From Thermoanaerobaculia bacterium (GTDB taxonomy: Bacteria; Acidobacteriota; Thermoanaerobaculia; Multivoradales; UBA5704): a stretch of 5,321 bases of DNA. Made by a program: the position numbers and the translations under genes. The DNA lies in contig JAICSG010000327.1 of NCBI GenBank assembly GCA_025937035.1, positions 1-5,321 on the forward strand, read 5' to 3'. This document shows positions 1-5,321 of this stretch, piece after piece (position 1 is the stretch's first letter; every line of letters starts with the position of its first letter). The notes below the pieces were generated by a model. The model searched no databases. It was not told where the DNA came from and saw only the letters and a list, made by a program, of their open reading frames with translations.

Positions 1-2786
1 AGCGGGCGGCCGCCGGGCAGGTTGAAGGCGGTGCCGTGGTGCTCGCCGCCGAGTGCCACGTGCGCGACGGCGGCCGCGCAGAAGTCCACCGGGGTCATCT
101 CCAGCACCACGTCGAACTCCAGCGCGGCGCCCAGCTGCACGCAGCCCTTGAGCACCGCGTTGAGGAAGGTGTCGGTGGCGCACGCCCCGTCGCGCTGCGC
201 GCCGGTGATCTGCCCGGGCCGGTAGACGCACGTCGGCAGGCCGCGCGCGTGCGCCTGGGCCATCAGCCGGTCGCCCACCCACTTGCTCTGCCGGTAGCCG
301 CCGGCGAGCCCCTCGCCGCCGCCGGCGAGCGGCGCCTCCGCAACGGCGCCGGAGCGCGGCAGAGGCCGCCTCTCCAGCACGGAGAGAGTCGAGACGTGAT
401 GCACCTCCTTGGCCCGGCCCGCGGCGGCGAAGCGCAGGATCTCGCGGGTGCCGTCGACGTTGGCGGCCCGCAGGGTTTCGTATGGATAGAGCAGATTGAC
501 CTGGGCGCCGCAGTGGTACACGGCGTCGACGGTCGCCGCCAGCTCGTGGAATGCCGCCTCCGGCAGGCCCAGGAAGGGGCGCCCCAGATCGCCGGGGACG
601 GCCGAGATCCGCCGCGCCCGCTCCTCCCGCCAGAGGCCGTAGCGCTCCAACGCCCGCCGCACCGCCTCCTGCGCCGCCGCTTCGCCGGGAGCGCGGACGA
701 GGCAGATCACCCGCGCCCAGGTCTGGGCCAGCAACTGCTCCAGGAGATGGGCCCCCAGGAAGCCGGTCGCCCCGGTGAGCAGCACCGTCACCGGCGGCTT
801 CAGAGCGGTCTCGCCGTCCGGGACGGGCCGGATCTCCGGGGCGAGCACCGCGTCGGCGGCGAGTTGCCCGGGAGTAATCTCGGAGCCGCGGGCCCCGGCG
901 GCGAGGAAGCGGGCGAGGGAGCCCACCGACGGATTGCGCGCCAGGTCGGCGAGCTCGACCTCGATCGCCAGCACGCTCCGCAGCCGCGTCTGCAAGCCCA
1001 CCAGCAGGAGGGAGTGGCCGCCGAGGTCGAAGAGGCTCTCCTCGGCGCCGAGGCTGGGGATCTCCAGCAGCTCCCGGAACAGCGCCGCCAGGGTGGCCTC
1101 CAGCCCGTCCCGCGGCTCCGTGGGGAGCGCCGGGGCGCCCGGACCGCGGAGCGCGATCTCCCGCAGGGCGGCGCGATCGATCTTGCCGCTGAGGGTGCGC
1201 GGAAGCGCCGCCATCGCCACGAACGCGGCCGGGACCATGTAGCCGGCCAGGCGATCGCCCAGGAAGCGCCGCAGCTCGCCGCCATCCACCCGCTCCCCCT
1301 CCGCCGCCACCAGGCAGGCGATCAGCCGGCAGGAGCCGGTGGCCGCCTCCTGCTGGGGGACGACCGCGGCCTCGCGCACCCACGGGTGCTCGGCGAGCAC
1401 CGCCTCGATCTCCTCCAGCTCGACGCGGAAGCCGCGGATCTTGATCTGGTGGTCGAGGCGGCCGAGGAACTCCACCGTGCCGTCGGGCCGCCAGCGCGCC
1501 CGGTCCCCGGTCCGGTAGAGGCGCTCGCCCGGCCCCCCGAACGGGTCGGGAACGAAGCTCGCCGCGGTCAGATCGGGCCGCCCCAGATATCCCCGGGCCA
1601 CCCCGGGGCCGCCGATGTAGATCTCCCCGTCGGCCATGGCGGGCCGGGGGCGCAGATCGTCGCCGAGCACGTAGAGCCGTGCGCGACCGATCGGCCGGCC
1701 GAGCGGCACCGTGTCCTCCTCGCCCCGGGGATCGCAGGCGCCGGTGAGCACCGAGATGGTGGTCTCGGTCGGACCGTACCGGTTGTAGAGGGTGGTGGCC
1801 GGCAGGAGCTCGCCGACCCGGCGCGGCAGATCGGGCGGCACCGTCTCGCCGCCGGTGACCAGCACGCGCAGGCTGCGCAGCTTCTCCCCCACTCCCGGCA
1901 GGTCGAGCAGCAGCTTCAGTGTGGCCGGCGGGAAGCTCGCGTGGGTGATCCCCTCGCGCTGGATGAGGTCGGCCAGATAGGCGGGATCGCGCTGGCCGCC
2001 CGGCCGGGTGAGCACACAACGTCCGCCCGCCAGCAGGGGCGCGAAGATCTCCGCCAGCGAGACGTCGAAGGTCAGCGTGGTCTTGTGCAGGAAGACGGCG
2101 TCGGCGCCCACCTCCGCCGCGCAGGCCCAGAGGAGGCGGTTGGCCAGCGAGCGGTGCGAGATCACGATCCCCTTCGGCCGGCCGGTCGAGCCCGAGGTGT
2201 AGATCACATAGGCCGGATGGTCCGGGAGCGGCGGGCGGCACGGCGCCGGCTCCTCGCGCACCGCCACCGGTCCCGGGGTCTCGTCCACGCAGACCAGCCG
2301 GACGCCCGTGCCGGCGGGGATGCGGGCGGCGAGGCGCCGCTGCGTCAGCACCAGCCGCGGTCCGGGGCCGCGCAGGCCGTCCTCCAAGAAGAAGGCCATG
2401 CGGTCCGCCGGATGCTCGGGATCGAGCGGCAGGTAGGCCCCGCCGCACTTCCACACCGCGAGCAGCGCCGCCACCATGTCGGGCGAGCGCTCGAGGAGCA
2501 CCCCCACCACCACCTCCGGCCCCACGCCGAGCCGCCGCAGGCCGGCGGCCAGCGCCGTGGCCCGCGCCTCCAGCCCGCCGTAGGAGATCCGGTCGTCGCC
2601 GGCGATCAGCGCCACCGCGCCGGGCTGCTGCTCCGCGCGCGCGGCGAGCAGGTCGGCCACCAGCCCCTCGCCGGCGTGCTCCGGCCGCGGCTCGTTCCAC
2701 TCCACGAGGATCTGGTGCCACACCAGCGGGTCTTCAGGGATCTCAGGGGGCACGAGGCGGGTCCGGACGAAGGGGTGCAGCGGCAT
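1..2786 (-). CDS. Stand-alone NRPS-like adenylation / carrier / thioester reductase protein (A-PCP-R), 3' end off window
   Basis: The protein should activate an acid with ATP, bind it to its phosphopantetheine arm and release it reductively with NAD(P)H as an aldehyde (or alcohol), in the cytoplasm. 928 residues are visible and no stop is reached. Residues 1-33 resemble a post-condensation linker, but there is no C domain. Adenylation motifs run in order: A1 ISYGGL 67-72, A2 112-122, A3 YTSGSTG 196-202, A4 FDVS 240-243, A5 NRYGPTE 335-341, A6 GEIYIGG 387-393, A7 YRTGD 424-428, A8 442-461, A9 YMVP 516-519, A10 SGKID 533-537 with Lys535. The carrier motif LGGHSL holds Ser592 for phosphopantetheine. 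The reductase begins near 665 with Rossmann motif GATGFLG 672-678, then Ser799/Thr800 and YRQSK with Tyr831 and Lys835. Roughly 100 or more C-terminal residues are inferred to be missing. The pocket signature, aligned by eye to GrsA, reads DVASVGRISK; Asp241 favours an alpha-amino acid. The start at 2786 is chosen for its GGAG 7 nt upstream and because the aldolase gene ends 27 nt before. Domain order matches fungal Lys2 and carboxylic acid reductases, but the A domain is NRPS-type. Substrate unknown. Confidence 0.94.
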   Translation of the reverse strand, partial: MPLHPFVRTRLVPPEIPEDPLVWHQILVEWNEPRPEHAGEGLVADLLAARAEQQPGAVALIAGDDRISYGGLEARATALAAGLRRLGVGPEVVVGVLLERSPDMVAALLAVWKCGGAYLPLDPEHPADRMAFFLEDGLRGPGPRLVLTQRRLAARIPAGTGVRLVCVDETPGPVAVREEPAPCRPPLPDHPAYVIYTSGSTGRPKGIVISHRSLANRLLWACAAEVGADAVFLHKTTLTFDVSLAEIFAPLLAGGRCVLTRPGGQRDPAYLADLIQREGITHASFPPATLKLLLDLPGVGEKLRSLRVLVTGGETVPPDLPRRVGELLPATTLYNRYGPTETTISVLTGACDPRGEEDTVPLGRPIGRARLYVLGDDLRPRPAMADGEIYIGGPGVARGYLGRPDLTAASFVPDPFGGPGERLYRTGDRARWRPDGTVEFLGRLDHQIKIRGFRVELEEIEAVLAEHPWVREAAVVPQQEAATGSCRLIACLVAAEGERVDGGELRRFLGDRLAGYMVPAAFVAMAALPRTLSGKIDRAALREIALRGPGAPALPTEPRDGLEATLAALFRELLEIPSLGAEESLFDLGGHSLLLVGLQTRLRSVLAIEVELADLARNPSVGSLARFLAAGARGSEITPGQLAADAVLAPEIRPVPDGETALKPPVTVLLTGATGFLGAHLLEQLLAQTWARVICLVRAPGEAAAQEAVRRALERYGLWREERARRISAVPGDLGRPFLGLPEAAFHELAATVDAVYHCGAQVNLLYPYETLRAANVDGTREILRFAAAGRAKEVHHVSTLSVLERRPLPRSGAVAEAPLAGGGEGLAGGYRQSKWVGDRLMAQAHARGLPTCVYRPGQITGAQRDGACATDTFLNAVLKGCVQLGAALEFDVVLEMTPVDFCAAAVAHVALGGEHHGTAFNLPGGRP

Positions 2787-2793
2787 ACGATGG

Positions 2794-2797
2794 CTCC
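2794..2797 (-). promoter_or_regulatory. Ribosome binding site of the A-PCP-R gene
   Basis: On the minus strand the sequence TTGGAGCC places GGAG 7 nt before the ATG at 2786. It lies in the 27-nt gap after the aldolase stop codon and supports this start. The gap is too short for a terminator plus promoter, so the gene most likely shares the upstream transcript. Confidence 0.65.
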
Positions 2798-2813
2798 AAT
2801 CAACTCCGTGCGG

Positions 2814-3707
2814 TCAAGACAGTGTGAGGAATCCGGCTTCCTGGAGAGTGCGGAGGATCTTCTCCTTCACCGTCCTGGAGGGTTGGGACAGGGGGTTGCG
2901 AGGCGGGCCGACGGTCCGGCCCAGGAGCTCGGCGCCGGCCTTCAGGTTGGCGGGGTAATTCTCGTCGGCCATCACCAGGCGGGCGACCGGCAGGATGCGC
3001 TCGTGGAGATCGCGGGCCCGCTGGAGGTCCCCCGCGCGCACGGCGCGGACCATCTCCACGCAGGGACCGGGCAGCAGGCTCGCCACGGCGGACATCAGCC
3101 CGTGCGCCCCCAGCGCCAGGGAGGGGAAGAGCAGGTCGTCGATCCCCGAGAGGACGGCGATCCGGTGGCCTACCCAACGCACCAGATCCGCCAGTTGATG
3201 AAAGTCGTCGTTGCTCTGCTTGATCGCAATCACCTCAGGCACCTCCGCAATCTCCAGGCAGACCTCCAAAGGGAGGCTCGCCCGGGGGATCACGTTGAAA
3301 ACCACCAGCGGCAGCCCCACCTCACCGCCGAGCGTCCGGTAAAACTCCACCATCCCGGCAGGCGTGGGAAGGTGGACGTGGTAGCTCGGCATCGCCAGCA
3401 GGGCCGACGCCCCCGCCTCGCGCGCCATCCGGCCGAGCCGCACGGCCTCCCGGGTGGCGCCCGCCCAGATGCCGGCCACCACCGGGATCCTCCCCCCGAC
3501 CTCCTCCACCACGATCCGGCAGACGCTCTGGGCCTCCTCGGGGGTCAGCAGTGGCCCCTCCCCCGTGAAGCCATTGACCAGCAGACCCTCTGCGCCGGCA
3601 TCCATAAAGTAATGTGCGTCGACTCGCATATTTCGAGTCGCCAGCTCCTCGCGTTCGTCCTGAACCAGGAACATCGCGGGGATCACCCCCCCGAGCCTCA
3701 GCTCCAT
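2814..3707 (-). CDS. DapA / N-acetylneuraminate lyase family protein (class I aldolase fold), catalytic Tyr replaced by Phe
   Basis: This is a complete 297-residue member of the DHDPS/NAL (beta/alpha)8-barrel family, whose members form a Schiff base between an active-site lysine and pyruvate or a related 2-oxo acid. The length is normal (about 290-300). Visible landmarks, compared with E. coli DapA, are: GFTGE at 46-50, where the usual GTTGE has Phe47 for the first Thr; PSY at 107-109, keeping the equivalent of Tyr107; FNVIPR at 137-142, where Phe137 replaces catalytic Tyr133 but Arg142 (Arg138) is kept; IKQS at 162-165 with the Schiff-base Lys163; and GLMSAVAS at 203-210, matching the glycine-rich GVISV segment. 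No signal peptide or membrane segment is seen, so it should be cytoplasmic. The reading frame stays open upstream to 5081, but family similarity begins only at this ATG, which also has a purine-rich Shine-Dalgarno-like sequence. The gene overlaps the oxidoreductase by 10 nt. GC falls to about 53% in places, well below its neighbours. The retained lysine suggests a pyruvate or 2-oxo acid lyase/aldolase; the altered residues argue against lysine-pathway DapA. Exact reaction unknown. Confidence 0.92.
   Translation of the reverse strand: MELRLGGVIPAMFLVQDEREELATRNMRVDAHYFMDAGAEGLLVNGFTGEGPLLTPEEAQSVCRIVVEEVGGRIPVVAGIWAGATREAVRLGRMAREAGASALLAMPSYHVHLPTPAGMVEFYRTLGGEVGLPLVVFNVIPRASLPLEVCLEIAEVPEVIAIKQSNDDFHQLADLVRWVGHRIAVLSGIDDLLFPSLALGAHGLMSAVASLLPGPCVEMVRAVRAGDLQRARDLHERILPVARLVMADENYPANLKAGAELLGRTVGPPRNPLSQPSRTVKEKILRTLQEAGFLTLS
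3620..3640. repeat. Perfect 7-bp inverted repeat with 7-nt loop
   Basis: CGACTCG at 3620-3626 is mirrored exactly by CGAGTCG at 3634-3640 around an AT-rich loop. It lies inside the aldolase gene, covering about codons 23-30. In the mRNA it could form a short GC-rich hairpin near the 5' end of the reading frame. No U-tract follows, so it is not a terminator. It may be chance within coding sequence. Confidence 0.4.
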
Positions 3708-5321
3708 GCGGACCCCCTCTCGTCCCGCTCCACGGCGACGCGCGCGTCGCTGAAGCAGGCCCCGCCGGCGAGATCGGACAGATCGTCGGGGATCAGGGCA
3801 TTGACGGTGTCGCCGCCGGGCGCGTTGCGACCCCACATTCCCTTGGCCATCAGCACGACGCCCGGGCGGAGGCCGGGGCTCAGCCGGGCCACGGCGCGGA
3901 CCTCGCCCCGGGAGTTGCGGACGCGCACGGGGGTGCCCGCGCCGATGCCGCGGCTCGCGGCGTCCAGCGGATGGATCTCCAGCACGGGCGGGTGCCGCTC
4001 GAGCTCGCCGAGGGTCGAGCAGAGGGTGCGGGACGAGGCCGGGGAGAGGAGAGCCAGGGGATAGAGGTCGCTCCGCTCTTCCGGCTGAAAGCTGTAGAGC
4101 CCGCCCGGGGCCTCGCGGTCGAGCTCCTCGGGGCAGAGATGGATCCGCCCGTCCGGCGTTCCCGGCAGCAGGTCGACCATCTGCACCCTGCCGAGCCCTT
4201 CCGGCGGGAACGCCACCCCTTCCTCCTCCAGAGCGTCGAGGACGCGCCCACCCGCCGCCTCGACCTCCGCGACCGCGGCGCGGACAAAGCCGGCCGGGCT
4301 CTCCACGTCCCCCGGACGGCTGAGGCCGAGGCGGCGGCAGAGCTCCAGGAAGACCTCGAAGTTGGGCCGCGACTCCCCCACCGGCGCGATCACCGGCGCG
4401 CTCCTCTGCAGCACCGGCGAGCCGTAGCCGGCGCGCAGCTCCTCGTGCTCCAGGAAGGTGGTCGCCGGCAGCACCACGTCCGCCCAGCGCGCCGTGTCCG
4501 TCATCACAGGGTCGAGCACCACCGTGAACAGGTCCTCCCGCGCCAGGCCGGCGCGGACCCGCCGCTGGTCCGGCAACGTCGCCAGCGGATTGGCGTTGTA
4601 GACGAACAGAGCCTCGACGGGGGGCTTGAGCTCGCGGTCGAGAAGCCAGCGGCCGAGCCGGTTCATGTTGAGCTCCCGCGCCGGCGGCGGCGCCTCCCCC
4701 ACCGCGGCCGCGGTGCTCACCGGCCAGGCTTCGGCGTTGCTCAGCGTGTAGCCTCCCCCCCGCACCCCGAGCTTCCCGCCCACCGCCGGCAGGGCCAGCA
4801 CCGCCGCGGTCGCCGAGCCGCCGTGCCGGTGGCGCTCCACCCCCCAGCCGCACCGCACCACGGCCGGCGAGCTCTCGGCGTAGAGGCGGGCGAAGGCCGC
4901 GAGGTCGGCGGCGGCCACGCCGGTGGCCTCCGCCGCCCGCTCCGGCGTCCACGCCGCCGCCCGCCGCCGCAGCTCCTCGTGCTCCGCGGCATGGGCGGCG
5001 AGAAAATCCAGATCGGCCCCCCCTTCCTCGAACAGCCGGCGGATCACGCACAGAGCCAGGGGGAGGTCGGTCCCCGGCCACGGCGCCAGGTGGAGGTCGG
5101 CCTGCCGCGCCAGCGGCGTCTGGCGGGGATCGATCACCACCAGCCGGGCCCCCGCGCGCCGGGCCTCGAGCAGATAGGGGACGAGGTGGATGCCCGAGGT
5201 CGAGGGATTGGCCCCCCAGAGGACGATCAGGCCCGCGTGCACGTAGTCCGCGTAGCCGACCCCCGGCATCCCGCCGTAGAGGCCGGTGCAGGCCCGCCCC
5301 GCGGTGGCGGCGCAGACGGTC
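3698..5321 (-). CDS. Molybdopterin-dependent oxidoreductase, DMSO-reductase superfamily catalytic subunit (5' end off window)
   Basis: This is the C-terminal 540 residues of a bis-molybdopterin-guanine-dinucleotide enzyme; the gene enters from the right edge. An ATG exists at 5269, but coding similarity continues upstream of it to 5320, so that ATG is internal. In visible-residue numbering: TVC at 1-3 aligns with the Sec/Cys metal-ligand segment of formate dehydrogenases (ARVUHG), making Cys3 the likely Mo ligand; WGANP at 35-39 and VVIDPRQT at 61-68 are cofactor-binding landmarks; APWPGTDL at 79-86 is the usual PGTD motif; GGGYTLSNA is at 188-196; YNANPL at 241-246; and DVVLPATTFLEHEE at 281-294 is a family hallmark. 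The C-terminal molydopterin-binding domain starts near 420 and ends with NALIPDDLSDLAGGACFSD at 507-525. The N-terminal [4Fe-4S] domain and any Tat signal are outside the window, so location and electron partner are unknown. The sequence looks closest to the broad group often annotated formate-dehydrogenase-like or anaerobic dehydrogenase; the substrate cannot be assigned. It overlaps the next gene by 10 nt. Confidence 0.93.
   Translation of the reverse strand, partial: TVCAATAGRACTGLYGGMPGVGYADYVHAGLIVLWGANPSTSGIHLVPYLLEARRAGARLVVIDPRQTPLARQADLHLAPWPGTDLPLALCVIRRLFEEGGADLDFLAAHAAEHEELRRRAAAWTPERAAEATGVAAADLAAFARLYAESSPAVVRCGWGVERHRHGGSATAAVLALPAVGGKLGVRGGGYTLSNAEAWPVSTAAAVGEAPPPARELNMNRLGRWLLDRELKPPVEALFVYNANPLATLPDQRRVRAGLAREDLFTVVLDPVMTDTARWADVVLPATTFLEHEELRAGYGSPVLQRSAPVIAPVGESRPNFEVFLELCRRLGLSRPGDVESPAGFVRAAVAEVEAAGGRVLDALEEEGVAFPPEGLGRVQMVDLLPGTPDGRIHLCPEELDREAPGGLYSFQPEERSDLYPLALLSPASSRTLCSTLGELERHPPVLEIHPLDAASRGIGAGTPVRVRNSRGEVRAVARLSPGLRPGVVLMAKGMWGRNAPGGDTVNALIPDDLSDLAGGACFSDARVAVERDERGSAWS
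3713..3719 (-). promoter_or_regulatory. Ribosome binding site of the DapA-like gene
   Basis: The minus strand reads GAGGGGG just before the ATG at 3707, with GAGG ending 8 nt from the start codon. The site lies inside the last codons of the oxidoreductase gene. This placement, with the 10-nt gene overlap, suggests translational coupling and helps fix the aldolase start. Confidence 0.6.

Noticed and set aside
2787..2816. Possible UGA readthrough fusing the aldolase to the A-PCP-R protein
   Set aside because: The two genes are in the same frame with nine codons between the stop and the next ATG, but the second gene has its own Shine-Dalgarno-like sequence and there is no sign of a recoding structure.
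2814..3707. Naming the aldolase-family gene dapA of the lysine pathway
   Set aside because: The catalytic Tyr and one active-site Thr are replaced, and the context is a biosynthetic operon without other lysine genes.
36..4064. A 1342-codon open frame on the plus strand
   Set aside because: It runs in codon register opposite the A-PCP-R and aldolase genes, where stops would need TTA, CTA or TCA codons in the sense genes; these are rare at this GC. Its translation is low-complexity, rich in Arg, Ala, Gly, Gln and His, with no recognisable domain, and it crosses gene boundaries.
3708..5081. A 5' extension of the aldolase frame giving a 755-residue protein
   Set aside because: The extra residues are an Arg/Gly/Ala-rich out-of-frame reading of the oxidoreductase gene with no family similarity. 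The DapA-like fold starts at the ATG at 3707.
5267..5269. ATG at 5269 as the true start of the oxidoreductase
   Set aside because: The frame is open upstream to the window edge and encodes conserved family sequence, including the likely Mo-ligand Cys. The protein would also lack its essential N-terminal domain.

Overview
The window is a high-GC bacterial stretch, about 70% GC by eye and above 80% in places. All three recognisable genes lie on the minus strand and read right to left with almost no space between them. No rRNA, tRNA, mobile element or CRISPR array was seen. The taxon cannot be fixed from this fragment. The base composition and dense packing fit high-GC lineages such as Actinomycetota, Myxococcota, Acidobacteriota or Gemmatimonadota, and nothing in the window chooses among them.

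Layout in transcription order (right to left). (1) Positions 5321 to 3698 hold the last 540 residues of a molybdopterin-dependent oxidoreductase of the DMSO-reductase superfamily; its N-terminus lies off the right edge. (2) Positions 3707 to 2814 hold a complete 297-residue protein of the DapA / N-acetylneuraminate lyase (class I aldolase) family. It overlaps the oxidoreductase by 10 nt. (3) Positions 2786 to 1 hold 928 residues of a nonribosomal peptide synthetase-type protein with the order adenylation, peptidyl carrier, thioester reductase. It starts 27 nt after the aldolase stop and runs off the left edge. The short gaps and the Shine-Dalgarno-like sequences inside or next to the preceding gene point to one transcript. 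No promoter or terminator is visible, so the operon continues on at least one side.

The set looks like part of a small-molecule biosynthetic cluster. The A-PCP-R protein should activate one acid, probably an amino acid, load it on its own carrier domain and release it by NAD(P)H reduction as an aldehyde or alcohol. The DapA-like protein keeps the Schiff-base lysine, but Phe replaces the family's catalytic tyrosine, so it is unlikely to be housekeeping dihydrodipicolinate synthase. It could make the unusual substrate or act on the aldehyde product. The Mo enzyme would add a redox step. The order of steps and the product are inference. I do not recognise this three-gene combination as a characterised pathway.
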